Shown: piece after piece, positions 11,150 through 22,477 of the stretch | How the letters are laid out: every line of letters starts with the position of its first letter | How positions within the stretch are numbered: position 1 is the first letter of the stretch | NCBI GenBank assembly: GCA_963514095.1 | Contig: OY741280.1 | Span: 24,227,017-24,291,016 of the forward strand | Direction: 5' to 3' | Source: Eutrigla gurnardus | Lineage: Eukaryota; Chordata; Actinopteri; Perciformes; Triglidae | DNA length: 64,000 nucleotides | The notes under the pieces: generated by a model | What the model was told of the DNA's origin: nothing | The model's input: only the letters and a program-made list of their open reading frames with translations | The model's database searches: none | Position numbers and translations under genes: made by a program

Positions 11150-11806
11150 TAGGGGTGTAACGGTACATGTATTTGTATTGAACCGTTTCGGTTCCCCGTT
11201 TGGGAACACCGTTTGGGAACACTTCGGCAAAGCGGTTTGCCGACATTGTTCATGTGAGGTCGGGTATATTTCTGGCAACACGTCAAACGTGTTGACGCAT
11301 TTGAAACGGCACCACCCCCACGTGAACATCGCTACAACGGGGAGAAAGACGAGCGTAACGTGCAAACACAGCTCCCCACCACATTTAAACAGCCTCTCCC
11401 TGCCCTGTTCAATTTTGCACATCAGATGGAGAAAAGATTTGTTTTTAAAAAAACAGTCTGAGCCTTATTCATGTTATTTAATCTGAGCAACAACTTTAAA
11501 CTATTTAGTGTTGCAACTGTTCAATTTTGCACATCAGATGGAGAAAATATTTTTTTTAAAGAAACAGTCTGTTATTTTTATTTATTTTTATTTTTTGTAA
11601 ATTATTTTAAATACTTGTATTTATATTTTTGAGCAGCATTCTAGCTCCAGTGCATGTTCCTACTGTTAAAAGCACAAAAGTAATAAACAACTAGCACATT
11701 TATATTTTGCATTTTGTTTTCTTACTGTACCGAAAATGAACCGAACCGTGACCTCAAAACCGAGGTACGTACCGAACCGAGATTTTTGTGTACCGTTACA
11801 CCCCTA
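11150..11806. mobile_element. hAT element nested inside the 2.7-kb hAT
   Basis: TIR TAGGGGTGTAACGGTACA (18 bp) and perfect 8-bp TSD atatcact at 11142-11149 and 11807-11814. On the plus strand at 11178-11420 a frame retains a BED-type finger, with VCRHCSCEVGY and LTHLKRHHPHV. It is truncated, so the element derives from an autonomous BED-finger hAT. It is younger than its host element. Confidence 0.92.
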
Positions 11807-12380
11807 ATATCACTTGAAAAATGGAAATGATTTACTCCATGTTGATAATATTTATTTTTATATCAATTTAAATTCACTATTAAAATATCTCGGACCACCA
11901 GCAGCTGAACCATCAGACCAGGAACAACCATCCACCTCAGCTGCTCCGCTTTCCTCCGGTGAGTTTAATGTGTCAGTGAATGTTTGTGGTGATAAAAATG
12001 TATTGACTTATGTGAAAATGACAATATGTGGTGCCATGTCTGATGTCTCATCCAGTCAATGTATTTGCTCTTGTGTGCTCTCTCTATGTTTATGGACCTA
12101 GAGCCACCAGAGGAGACACTACAAGAGCATGCTGCTCCTCCTGCCAGCCTCACCTGCCTCTAACCACTGAGCCTGGATGTTCAGGTGAGTGCAAGCTGCT
12201 CATCTTGATTGCACCACTGATTCCACACTTGGTGTGTCTCTCTTAGCAATAACTAAACTGACCAGTTTTATTCATCTAAGTTGGCTCAAGGATGTTCTCT
12301 TTAAAACAAAAATCAGGTTATGCTTTATGCTGCAGTCTTACAATAGCATTACGTTGACATTATATCTATTCTATACCTTG

Positions 12381-12399
12381 TGTGTGTGTGTGTGTGTGT

Positions 12400-12432
<33 letters not shown>

Positions 12433-12434
12433 TC
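12381..12434. repeat. (TG)n microsatellite
   Basis: About 54 bp of TG/GT with one TGAG interruption, inside the 10079-12793 hAT relic. Confidence 0.95.
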
Positions 12435-12858
12435 TGGTAAGTTATCTTGAATACAAGTTGAGAAAGCGTGCTTCATGTGCCCTCTAGATGCGACAAACAC
12501 TGGCAATTCCCCTGCAGCTGATCCTGCTGACTGGCCTCTTCCAGTAACAGACGTAATGAGACCAGAGTCGGTTCGGAACGGGCCGTATCCTCGTTATAAA
12601 ATATGTTTAAAAGTTTATTTTTTGTGTATTTATTATTGAACGGTTTTATTCATTTGCACATATTGTTATATTGTTTGGATAATCATTGTTTAAATAAATG
12701 TGCAATCCTTTGAACATGAGGTCTTTTTTCGTGGGGATGGGGCGCTATCAGTAAAGCTCGCCTAGGGCACCAAATGGTCTAGGACCGCCCCTGCGTCACA
12801 GTGACGCGCCGTCTGCATCGTTCTGAGGAGGAGGAGGAGGAGGAGGAGGAGGAGGAGA

Positions 12859-13237
12859 ATGGAGCAGACTGGCACGCTTTATCAGTGATCATATTTACCC
12901 CCAGTTTAATTTATGCTGGAAAAATGTTTTGTTTGGCTACACTGAATATGATAAAAAACTAAATTCTCAGTTTAATATGATTCATTTGTTAATTATTTTA
13001 TCCAAATTTTACATACATAAGTCTAAGTCTACTTCCTGGAACTGTCTGCATATGTTGGTCAATAAATCTCCTCCCTCTGTGATTGTGAGAATAAAAAAGC
13101 TGTTGAAACGTATGATCTTTGTAAGCTTTTTTTCTATCTTGCTGTCAACCCCTGGTGTATTTATGATGGTTTGGTTGTCCTGTTATCTCATCTAACTGTA
13201 TTATCAATAAAGTTGTTAAAAAAAAATTTAAAAAAAA
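12859..13237 (+). mobile_element. 5'-truncated L1-like LINE 3' end
   Basis: A short frame (LNSQFNMIHLLIILSKFYIH KSK split by a space here) resembles the extreme C-terminus of fish L1/Tx1-type ORF2. It is followed by tcaataaagttgtt and a poly(A) tract near 13217-13238. A GGAGGAGGAGAA motif before the element (12848-12859) and after the tail (from 13238) could be the target-site duplication, but both lie in GGA-rich sequence. It is inserted just inside intron 1 of G2. Confidence 0.6.
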
Positions 13238-13267
13238 GGAGGAGGAGAAGAAGAGACGTGGACCGAC

Positions 13268-13460
13268 CTGCTGCTCGGGACCAAGGCTGCGGGTCTAGAC
13301 CAGTGTCCAGGAGCCTCCGGAGTCGCTGGTTCTCCTCTTTAGAACCACAAAGTTCCTCCTCGCACTCCGCTAGCGTTCTTTCAAACAGCCCGAATATCTC
13401 CTGCGCAGCCGCAGTGAGGCGCTGCTCCACCAACGCTCTCAGCATTTGGACTTTACACAT
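13268..13460 (-). CDS. G2 exon 1 (type A first exon)
   Basis: ATG at 13460, opening MCKVQMLRALVEQRLTAAAQ. The exon encodes 64 residues of a helical, Glu-rich segment, including EIFGLFERTLAECEEEL, and ends RRLLDTGLDPQPWSRAA. The donor GCAG|GTCGGT is phase 1, compatible with the acceptor at 7700. The sequence is nearly identical to the broken G6 first exon at 37019-37186, and the 5' flank (to about 13610) is duplicated there too. The intron of about 5.6 kb has been inflated by the minisatellite, hAT elements and a LINE. Confidence 0.82.
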
Positions 13461-13509
13461 GCTAAGCTAACTGGAGTAGCTCTGTAGGCTACCGGCGGAC
13501 GAGTCAGAG

Positions 13510-13675
13510 GTGAGACCTCTGACTCTTACCAGAGTAAAAGTCCTTTCGGGGACCTGGATCCGGGCTACGGAGGCTCGGGTGGATCCAACACACGGTCTAA
13601 CACAACGAAGAGACTCCGCTGTTTCTACTCGCATTCGCCGCCATGTTGCTCAGAGAGGAACTCCGCTGCATCCTG
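13510..13675 (+). other. Possible head-to-head first exon on the plus strand
   Basis: An open frame from ATG 13510 (MRPLTLTRVKVLSGTW) runs to a consensus donor CCTG|GTGAGT in phase 1. It lies 50 bp from the G2 start codon on the opposite strand. Splicing to the phase-1 relic at 14882 would keep the frame. A second ATG (13642, CGCCGCCATGT context) is in another frame. The evidence is positional only and no homology is recognised. Confidence 0.28.
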
Positions 13676-14604
13676 GTGAGTCACCTTCAAAATAAAAGCC
13701 TTTAAACGGCTCAAAAATAAAACGCCATCATTCACGTCTTAAATTCGTTTCCGTTTTTTTCCGCGCAGAGACGAGCTCATTTAAATAGAATTACTTTTTT
13801 TATTACGTAGTTACGTTCTAATAGTTGGATTTATTTCTAAGTATCACATTTACAGTTCGAGTTCTCTTTTGAGAAACCAAACAATGAATCCTTTTACTTT
13901 GGAAATCATTTCCTGCCAAAACTTCATGAAGGTTTGTGTGCGGAGACCCCTGGACGCTGGTCAGACTGACCAGAACCGACCAGCAGCAGCAGGTCGGTTC
14001 TTCTTCTTTGTCAAAAACACCGTTTGAACTGTGAACGTATTTCCACGTGTTAAGCATCATTACGACATTTATTCACTGGAAAATCTCCCAACTGTCCTGT
14101 TAACGATCTCAGTTCATTCAAATGTAGCAACCTTTAATTCTATTCTGTGCAGTAATTTGGTGTCTCTATACTTCAGTTTGTCATTTATTAGATAGTTAAC
14201 TTCATATTTACAACCAGATTTCACATTAAACAGCTTTAATGAGACGTTTGGTGTAAAACAGCGCCCCCCGGCCCAACAGTACCAGTTCAGGTGGAGGGTG
14301 GTACTGCAGCAGGGAGACAGAAACCCACTAAATGATCATAAATCCAGATGAAGTTGATGAGGGAAAGCTGCTGAAAGCAGGACGACCACACAGTAAGTGT
14401 AGAAAGCTCTGGTAGAAAACTCTTTCCTGAGAAACCCGGTGAAATCAGATCCCAACACGTAGTCTCTGGTGGATCATGTGCTGATGGATTACAGGAGACG
14501 CTGGACAGATTCAGAAAAGATGCTGAGTCATTTTATCAGAACATCTGGTCTCTGATTAGAGCCTCTTTGTTGTTTTCCTGGTTTTCTGAATGGAGTTCTG
14601 CATA
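13676..14604. other. Intergenic stretch
   Basis: It contains the 14200-14320 segment paralogous to 5755-5830. No gene is recognised. Confidence 0.5.
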
Positions 14605-14746
14605 TCCAGGACCAGCTCAGAGCGGTTCCTGTCCTGCTGATCCAGGACCAGCTCAGAGCGGTTCCTGTCCTGCTGATCCAGGACCAGCTCAGAGCGGTTC
14701 CTGTCCTGCTGATCCAGGACCAGCTCAGAGCGGTTCCTGTCCTGCT
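14605..14746. repeat. 36-bp minisatellite, four units
   Basis: Unit tccaggaccagctcagagcg plus gttcctgtcctgctga, nearly perfect, repeated four times. Confidence 0.95.
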
Positions 14747-14881
14747 TTAATCTGCTTCTCACTCCATCCTTCTAGTCAGCTATGCTGGCTAAATCATGGA
14801 CCTGGACCCAAACAGTCCTCTTGTGGCTCCTTTCAGTCCTGTAGCAGAGCTGCTCACACACCAACTCAGTTTAACCTTCAG

Positions 14882-15066
14882 CTGTGAAAGTGATAATTGG
14901 TGAAAAAGACTGGAGCTCCAGTATTGACCAGGAGGAGGATCAGGACCAGGACCCAGAGCATCCCCCCCCCAAACACACACACACACACACACTAAAGAGG
15001 ATATTTGATATGACATTGTACATATTTTATCCATTATTGCTGCTTTTAAAGCCAGTTATGAAATAA
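14882..15066 (+). pseudogene. Plus-strand relic of a zinc-finger exon
   Basis: After a TTAACCTTCAG acceptor the frame reads VKVIIGEKDWSSSIDQEEDQ, then DPEHPPPK. This is clearly the start of the family's zinc-finger exon (compare VIIGEQRDWSSSLDQ in G5). It runs into a (CA)n tract at about 14972 and ends at a stop by 15066, directly followed by AATAAA (15062-15067). No fingers remain. It may be a truncated duplicate, or the second exon of a short transcript starting at 13510. Confidence 0.6.
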
Positions 15067-15111
15067 AAGTCTTCAAATGATTAAGAACACTACAGTTTTA
15101 GTCCCCTTACA

Positions 15112-15570
15112 CAGAGACCGCTCCATAATCCCAGAGACCCCTCCATAATCCCACAGAGACCCTCCATAATCCCAGAGACCCCTCCATAATCCCACAGAGA
15201 CCCTCCATAATCCCAGAGACCCTCCATAATCCCAGAGACCCCTCCATAATCCCACAGAGACCCTCCATAATCCCAGAGACCCTCCATAATCCCAGAAACC
15301 CCTCCATAATCCCAGAAACCCCTCCATAATCCCACAGAGACCCTCCATAATCCCAGAGAGACCCTCCATAATCCCAGAAACCCCTCTATAATCCCACAAA
15401 GACCTCTCCGTAATCCCAGAGACCCCTCCATAATCCCACAGAAACCCCTCCATAATCCCAGAAACCCCTCTACAATCCCACAAAGACCTCTCCGTAATCC
15501 CACAGAGACCCCTCCATAATCCCACAGAGACCCCTCCATAATCCCAGAGACCCCTCCATAATCCCACAGA
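15112..15570. repeat. Minisatellite, CCATAATCCCAGAGACCCCT type
   Basis: About 20-23 bp units in two variants (with or without an added CA). Tryptophan/glycine-rich minus-strand frames through it are artefacts of the array. Confidence 0.95.
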
Positions 15571-15722
15571 GTCATGACGACCCGTTGTCGCCCTGATGAA
15601 CGTCTCTGACCGAAAGCTTCAATATTAAAAGGAGTTATTCACAGATTTTAATGTGTCTTCTCTTCTTCTACTTTCTAATTAAAGGAACCATGAGAGTCCT
15701 GCAGACGACCTCCAGGTGTTAC

Positions 15723-16891
15723 TCAGGACTGCAGGTCAGGTCCCCGACCCGCATCATCGCAGTAATCCTCACTGTCATCAGTCTCTGGTTCAGAAGAGTC
15801 TCCGGTCTCTGGGTTCTGGTCTGGTTCTGGTCCTCCACAGTCCAGGTGTCCCACTGAGCTGCCGGCTGGAGGCTCCACCTCTTTGACCTCCTCGGTCGGA
15901 GTCAGGTGACGACGAACACATTTATGCCTGCTGACTTGTCGACGCCACGCAAACCTTTTGTTGCAGACGCCGCAGCCGAACCGCTTCTCGCCTGTGTGAG
16001 TGATCATGTGACTCTTCAGATGTCCTTTGGTCAAAAACATTTTATCGCACACCAAACAACCAAAGGGTTTCTCTCCAGTGTGCGTGATCATGTGTCTCTT
16101 CAGATGTGCCTTTTGCAAAAATCTTTTTTCACACATAGAGCAGTGGAAGGGTTTCTCTCCGCTGTGGATCCTCATGTGTTTCCGGAGACGTCCTCTCCAT
16201 GCAAAGTACTTCTTGCAGACTGAACACCTGAAAGGTTTCTCTCCCGTGTGAGATCTCATGTGAATCTTCAGGTATCCACTTTCAATGAAACCTTTACCAC
16301 ACAGGGAGCAGCCGAAGGGTTTCTCTCCTGTGTGGAGTCTCATGTGTTTCTGTAAACATGCGTTGCGAGCAAAATATTTCTCACAGACGGAGCAGCTGAA
16401 TGGTTTCTCTCCTGTGTGAGATCTCACGTGTCTCTTCAGATCGGCTTTGAAGCCGAATCGTTTCTCACACTCAGAGCAGCGAAATGGTTTCTCACTGGCA
16501 GGTGATTTGTCTTTATTCAGAGAGTCTAAACCTGACTGAGGTTCTCTGGTCTCCTTCCAATCATCAATGAGTTCAGTCTCTGGTTCAGAAGAGTCTCCGG
16601 TCTCGGAGTCCCTGTGTAGTCCTGGATCAGAGTCCCTGTGTGGTCCTGGTCCTCCACAGTCCTCTCCAGCAGCTTCTGGTTCCATGTGTTCAGTGTGTCT
16701 CTGATGAAGCTGTGAGGACTGAGGTTCCTCTTCATCATCTTCACTCTTCACAGGAGTGAATGGGAACTTGGTGATATCAGCCTCCTCCAGTTCCTCTTTA
16801 ATGTGGGGGGGCTCTGGGTCCTCCTGGTCCTCTGGGTCCTCCTGGTCCAGACTGGAGCTCCAGTCCTCGCCAACAATCACTTCCTGGACAT
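15723..16891 (-). CDS. G3 zinc-finger exon: acidic region plus seven C2H2 fingers
   Basis: Predicted nuclear DNA-binding protein. The acceptor TTTTACCTTCAG gives a phase-1 entry encoding DVQEVIVGEDWSSSLDQED. Of about 388 exon-encoded residues, the first 130 are acidic (PHIKEELEEADITKF, VKSEDDEEEPQ, GEDCGGPGP). Seven fingers follow. The last, GVCNKRFAWRRQVSRHKC, is the family's terminal type with cysteine as fourth ligand. After it comes a second acidic linker (VEPPAGSSVGHLDCGGPEP) that stops without a further finger block, so the protein looks C-terminally shortened against G5 or G8. No first exon is identified upstream. A type A or B exon was looked for between 16.9 and 23 kb and not found, so the start is unresolved. 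Confidence 0.85.
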
Positions 16892-17484
16892 CTGAAGGTA
16901 AAACTGAAACACAAACAAACAGCCATTAATATGAATCTCAACACTACTGATGTAGAACATGTGTACAGGTCATAGGTCGGCGAGTGCTTTCAGGGTTGGT
17001 AAAGTCCGCATTTGCAGTCTCGTGAGTCCGGTCTCCAGAGTTCAGGTTCAGAATTTAGAACAAAATCAAACCGGATATGAGCAGAAGAAATCAATCATTT
17101 CTCTGCTTGTTATTGGACGACTCGGCCGGTGTCATCTAGAAGCTTCTTCTTCTTTGTTATTTTTGTCTCTTCAATATTAATGATTATTAGTCTTAGTGTA
17201 CTTGAAAACTCAAGTGATGGGTAATGATAAAACTTCCCGGGACACTGAATGTTTCAGCCAAGATGTTCTGGATCAATTTCAGCTACCTGGACGTTAGATG
17301 TGCAGTTCCTGAAGGAGTCTGATTGGAGCAGCAGTCGGACCAGTCCTCCAATCCGGCAGCAGAGTGAAGAACAGCTGTGACTGGAGGCCACATATTCAGG
17401 TTCCTGTACTGGTCTGTAGCCTGGACCAGGTTTAGCGGTATATTCAGATGACATGAGGAACACTAGGAGCAGGACTGCTGGTCC
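16892..17484. other. Upstream/intronic sequence of G3
   Basis: No exon or repeat is recognised. Confidence 0.4.
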
Positions 17485-17940
17485 TAAAGAGGGTCTGTGG
17501 AGAGGTTTGGTCCTAAAGGAGGTCTATAGAGAGGTTTGGTCCTAAAGGAGATCTGTGGAGAGGTTTGGTCCTAAAGGAGGTCTGCGGAGAGGTTTGGTCC
17601 TAAAGGAGGTCTGCGGAGAGGTTTGGTCCTAAAGAGGGTCTGTGGAGAGGTTTGGTCCTAAAGGAGGTCTGTGGAGAGGTTTGGTCCTAAAGAGGGTCTG
17701 TGGAGAGGTTTGGTCCTAAAGAGGGTCTATGGATAGGTTTGGTCCTAAAGAGGGTCTGTGGATAGGTTTGGTCCTAAAGGAGATATGTGGAGAGGTTTGG
17801 TCCTAAAGGAGGTCTGTGGAGAGGTTTGGTCCTAAAGGAGATATGTGGAGAGGTTTGGTCCTAAAGGAGGTCTGTGGAGAGGTTTGGTCCTAAAGGAGGT
17901 CTGTGGAGAGGTTTGGTCCTCAAGGGGGTCTGTGGAGGTT
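17485..17940. repeat. 30-bp minisatellite, about 15 units
   Basis: Unit ggtttggtcctaaaggaggt plus ctgtggagag with point variants, upstream of G3. Confidence 0.95.
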
Positions 17941-18647
17941 CAACTTTTTGTTGTTTTTGAACTGTTTTTTTCAACAGGTTTTACTTACAAATCTTCATCA
18001 TATACCAACGAAGAAGACTCCGCTGTCAAACTGTAAACCCACATTTTAACTAAACACATCTCATTAAAGCCACATTCATTCAATAACAGTGCAAATAATA
18101 AATAACCATGTAGATGACCCCATTTTTCTCATAATTACAATAAATATTATCTCGTAAAGATGTTGGTCCTCTGTGTCACGTCTCGAGTTCGGAGGTTAGT
18201 GGACCCCTCTTCCTTGTTTTGGAGTGATTTTGAATCTCCTTCCTGACAAGCTAGCATGATCGCTATTAATACAGGCGGATCCATTAGGTTCTCTGGTTTC
18301 AAGTGATCCTGTATCTCCACACTGGCTTTAAGACTAAGGATGCTACTTAATGAGGCAGTTAAATCTGGTGCAGAAAAGAGGCTCAATCTACGAGGAACTT
18401 TGTGCTCAACAAAATATTTAATCGTAAACACATCAGGTGGATAAACAAGGCCAGAAAGTCACAACCATCAAGCATGGTAAAAGAGACAGGGTCCTTGATT
18501 TAAGACGGGTCGGGTGGACCACTGGAACTGAGGACTGTCCCTCCCAGGTCCTGGTTGGTGGGTCCTGGTAGTGTCGTGAGGTCCTGGTGGGTGGGTCCTG
18601 GTAGTGTTGCGAGGTCCTGATAGGTGGGTCCTGGTACCTTCAGCAGG
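17941..18647. other. Intergenic between G3 and G4
   Basis: A 94-residue minus-strand frame (18147-18431, with KYFVEHKVPRRLSLFSAPDL) is not recognised. A short gtcctggtgggtgggtcctg repeat (about 18540-18620) lies next to the G4 stop codon. Confidence 0.35.
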
Positions 18648-19783
18648 TCACGGCGCTCCATCACAGAGGAAGTGCGTCCGTCTCATGTGCGTGGCCACGT
18701 GGTCGCTCCTTGTGAAACCTTTCAGGCAGAAGGAGCAGCTGAACGGTTTCTCTCCTGAGTGGAACCTCATGTGGCGGGCGAGGATGTCGTTGCGGGGAAA
18801 GCCTTTACCGCATATGGAGCAGCTGAAGGGTTTCTCCCCTGTGTGGCAGCTCATGTGCCGGTTCAGGTGGGTCCTGCGGCCAAACATCTTCCCACAGATG
18901 GAGCAGCTGAACGGTTTCTCCTCGGCACCGACAGCAGCTTCATCATTGTTCAGAGAGCTTAAACCCAACTGAGGCTGCAGATGTCCGCCTGGACCAGAGT
19001 TCCTGGCTGCTTCTGGTCCTCCACAGTCCTCCCCATCAGCGTCCAGCTGTTCACTCTGTGTCTGGTGAAGCGGAGACGACTGCCGGCCGACACATTTGTG
19101 GTTCCTGAGCTCGAAGAGCCACGTGAAGCGCTGGTCACAGCCGGAGCAGCTGAAGCGTTTCTCTCCCGTGTGGATGCTCATGTGTCTCTGGAGGTCTGCA
19201 CTCTGCGTGTAGGACTTCTTACAGAATGAGCAGCTGAATGGTTTCTCTCCTGTATGAGATCTCACGTGGACCTTCAGGTTCCCCCTAGTCCTGAAGGGTT
19301 TCCCACACTCTGAGCAGCTGAAAGGTTTCTCTCCCGTGTGGATGATCATGTGTCTCTTCATACTTCTCTTGATGCCAAATCTTTTCCCACATTCAGAGCA
19401 GCTAAATGGTTTCTCTGCATCACAGACAGGAACTTCCTCATTTAAACCGGACTGAGGTTCTCTGGTCTCCTTCCAGTCATTACTGTCATCAGTATCTGGT
19501 CCTGGATCAGAGTCCCTGTGTGGTCCTGGTCCTCCACAGTCCTCTCCAGCAGCTTCTGGTTCCACGTGTTCAGTTTGTCTCTGATGAAGCTGTGAGGGCT
19601 GAGGTTCCTCTTCATCATCTTCACTCTTCACAGGAGTGAACGGGAACTTGGTGATATCAGCCTCCTCCAGTTCCTCTTTAATGTGGGGGGGCTCTGGGTC
19701 CTCCTGGTCCTGCTGGTCCTCCTGGTCCAGACTGGCGCTCCAGTCCTGCTGCTCTCCTTCACCAATGATCACTTTCCGTACAT
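18648..19783 (-). CDS. G4 zinc-finger exon: two finger blocks
   Basis: C2H2 zinc-finger exon with a phase-1 start after TTTTACCTTCAG, encoding DVRKVIIGEGEQQDWSAS, then PHIKEELEEADITKF, VKSEDDEEEPQ and GEDCGGPGP. About 377 residues. The first block has four fingers, ending in the terminal type FTWLFELRNHKC. A shortened acidic linker (LDADGEDCGGPEAARN) precedes a second block of three fingers. Its last helix reads RSDHVATHMRRTH, with an extra residue between the histidines. The protein ends LCDGAP. The first exon is not certain; a small minus-strand candidate lies at 22478-22529. The array is intact, without internal stops. Confidence 0.87.
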
Positions 19784-22477
19784 CTGAAGGTAAAACTGAA
19801 ACACAGACGGACGTTAATATCAAGCCGGATGATGTTTTCTTGTATTTATGTTTTCACCATTACACCGTTCAGATCATCCATGAAAGGAGACACATTATGT
19901 TCATTTTCAGGTTGTGCTTTGTTTTAATGTTCAGAAACATGAAGATAAATCAATAACATGATGTCATCTCAGTATTCATGTTTGTTACAGATCTGTGAAG
20001 GACCAACTTGCCAAAAACAAACATAAATTACTCGATAAATGTATTAATATGACATTATCAAAAATAACATTAAAATGGATGTAGTCATTAATTGTTTTAA
20101 GAAATGTGACAGAAATGGATGTTTTAATTTAATTCTATTGACGTTATGATTTCCTGTATTAATTTGCATTCAATAATAAATTTTTAATTTTATTGTTATT
20201 TGCCTTTATCTTTATTTTACATTTATTTTTAAGTTTATTTATTTATTAATAAATGTATGTAATTTTAACACTTTTCATTTATTTCCTCAAATTATTGATT
20301 TCTGTATTCTTTTCTTTGTGTTTGGGGTCAACTGTAAGCTTATAAAACATGATAATACATCTCAGTCTGCTCTTCATCCCGACTTTGTCCAGCTGGTCTT
20401 CGGCAGCCTCACGTCTTTGGTCTGGTTTTTTCCGAGAGGTTCAGGTGTGCAGATCTCCGCCGAGCCTAGTGGGTACACGGGCCACCCTCGACACCCAAAG
20501 AGCCGCCATCTTCTGGGCCTCTGGTTCTGGAGGACTAGTCCGCATTGAAGGAATCACAAAATCAGAGGAAGACCAAGAGGTTTTACAGAGGAATGTACCC
20601 AAGAAGACCTGGGTTGGGACCCTGCCCTGACGCCTGAGTCCCGATCTCAGTCCTACTGGATCCTTCAAACCTTCAAGCGCTTGAACAAAAGGAAGACGGG
20701 ATAAACTACCAGCTGACCGAGAGCTACAGGAAACGCTCAAATATTAACCTCCTTTATTAATGTCATATTTTCTATTTTACTAAGCCTTCAAATTCTTCTT
20801 GGACATTATTACAATATGCCGATGACTCAATGTTTCCATTTATTTATTAAGACATCGTCAGAGCTTTAGTTAAAAACCAATCAACCTTTCAGTGTCATTA
20901 TTAGTAATTATAATCATCATTAATAATTATATTATTACTATTATTATTATTATTTTCTTTACTACAGCAGAAATTGTGCTGGTTCCTCGCAGAGCTTCAA
21001 AAGGTTCCTCGAGAAACCCTAAGCACGGGTTCTTCTAAGAACCTTTCCCTGCAGGTTCCTGCACAGTTTCAGATTGAAGAACCGTGAAGTTCCTCGGAGT
21101 TCTCGTTGCTTTAACAGCGAAACGGAACCGGCGACATCAACAGTAAAACAAAAATGTCAAAACTTACAGCAGCTTCTGAGTTTGTGGTTGGAGACGGACG
21201 GATCAAGACCCAGATCCAGACCCGTCCTGCTGCGAGCCTCGCTGACAAAGTGACGACGAACAATAAAGGAAGTCCACCGGATCTTCAGGTCCTCGGAGAA
21301 CATGAAGAAAACCCCGTCTTTCTCCGTAGATGTGGACCGCAAGGTCGAGTCAGCCAGGACTCGGGACTCGGGACTCGGGACTCGGTCGGAGATGCTTCAG
21401 TATGACGTCATTTCAGCCGCTCGCACTTTCTGAGCGACGGACGGCGCAAAAACACAGATTCACACTGAAGACCAAAACATGTCCCCTTTAATAATAGATT
21501 AAATTAATAAATTCATATTAATTAACATTATCACTTTAAATGCTACTTTGACATTATTAAACAACATCGGGTGTTTGAGTTTTCTGCAGCTTTATGGAAG
21601 TACTTCAGGTACTTGTACTTTACTGGAGGACGATGTACTTCTCAGAGGTAAATACTTTTATTTGACAGCTTTAGTTACTTTAGTTTAGATGTATTAGTGC
21701 ATGAACACATTAATCCTTAGAATACAATAATAGAATAATAGAATAAATACAATATTCTGCATAATGAGTACTTTGTACCGTTGGTACTTTAAGTATACTT
21801 TGATTCTAATACTTTTGACTACAGTAACAGAGTAAATCCATACTGTAGAATGTATACTTTTACTGCAGTACAACATCCAAGTACTTCTTCATTGATTAAA
21901 GATGTCAAACAATAATATATGTTTGCTGGTTCAACTTGTTGTGTTGATGAGGAGGCAGTCAAAGTACTAATACCACAGTGTATAAATACCCTAAAACTAT
22001 CTAAATAAATAATACAAAGGTATACGTTGTCTTATAAAAGTATGTTTCCCTTCGTATAAATAATATCTAGATATTTAGTTCATATTTGTGGTTATTTTCT
22101 CAGAAGAGCCTCAAACTGCTTCATCGTGTCCTGCATCAGTACACACAAATATAATAATACTACTGCAAGTACACAAATACTACTGGAAGTACCAGTGACG
22201 AGCAGAGCGACACTTAAAGGCTCATTTTAATAACTTTCTAAAGTGCTGCTATTTTAATCTATAATAACGCGTCATCGTTAATCAGTTGTTTAATAACCAG
22301 AATCTGTTGTGGAATTACAAGTATGAAGCAGCAGAAGGTATAAATACTCGAGTAAAGTACAAGTACCTCTAACTAATACTGAGGTACAGTGTTGAAGTAA
22401 AAGACTCAGACTGAACGGAAGCTAGCTGCGGCTAACCAGCTAACGTGAGCGGAGCAGCAAACAGGAAGCCAGCCAAC
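19784..22477. other. Long stretch without a confident gene
   Basis: AT-rich sequence, a GGTTCCT/AAGAACC-type teleost repeat near 20980-21100, a fragment of the AAGTAC-rich DNA repeat near 21590-21690, and a possible Tc1 relic (listed separately). No zinc-finger first exon is seen. Confidence 0.45.
20490..20650 (+). mobile_element. Possible Tc1/mariner transposase relic
   Basis: A frame with RAAIFWASGSGGLVRIEGIT and then KSEEDQEVLQRNVPK resembles the Tc1 transposase section around GxxGL..I.GI....Y..IL..N. It ends in a stop after WVGTLP and no inverted repeats were found. This is a small decayed fragment at best. Confidence 0.42.

Larger units (their letters stand above)
10079..12793 (+). mobile_element. 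2.7-kb hAT transposon relic with spliced transposase remains
   Basis: The ends are CAGTGGCGG and, inverted, CAGGGGCGGTCC. The perfect non-repetitive 8-bp TSD cgtcacag lies at 10071-10078 and 12794-12801. Exon-like blocks on the plus strand read as one N-terminal transposase region. The first is 10302-10380 (MKRQKPSGVHFRKRRKEEQE, then TAA, donor AG|GTATGT). The second is about 11880-11958 (LLKYLGPPAAEPSDQEQP, donor G|GTGAGT). The third is 12102-12184, with a 1-nt frameshift. The fourth starts at 12488 (NSPAADPADWPLPVTDVMRP). This layout resembles the TTF-type or ZMYM1-like proteins of fish hAT elements. All C-terminal catalytic parts are absent, so the copy is dead and internally deleted. Confidence 0.8.

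Noticed and set aside
15090..15575. Trp/Gly-rich 160-codon frames (-)
   Set aside because: Translation of the CCATAATCCCAGAG minisatellite.
18759..19229. Plus-strand frames opposite the G4 fingers
   Set aside because: Shadows of the real minus-strand zinc-finger coding. The same applies to the other finger exons.
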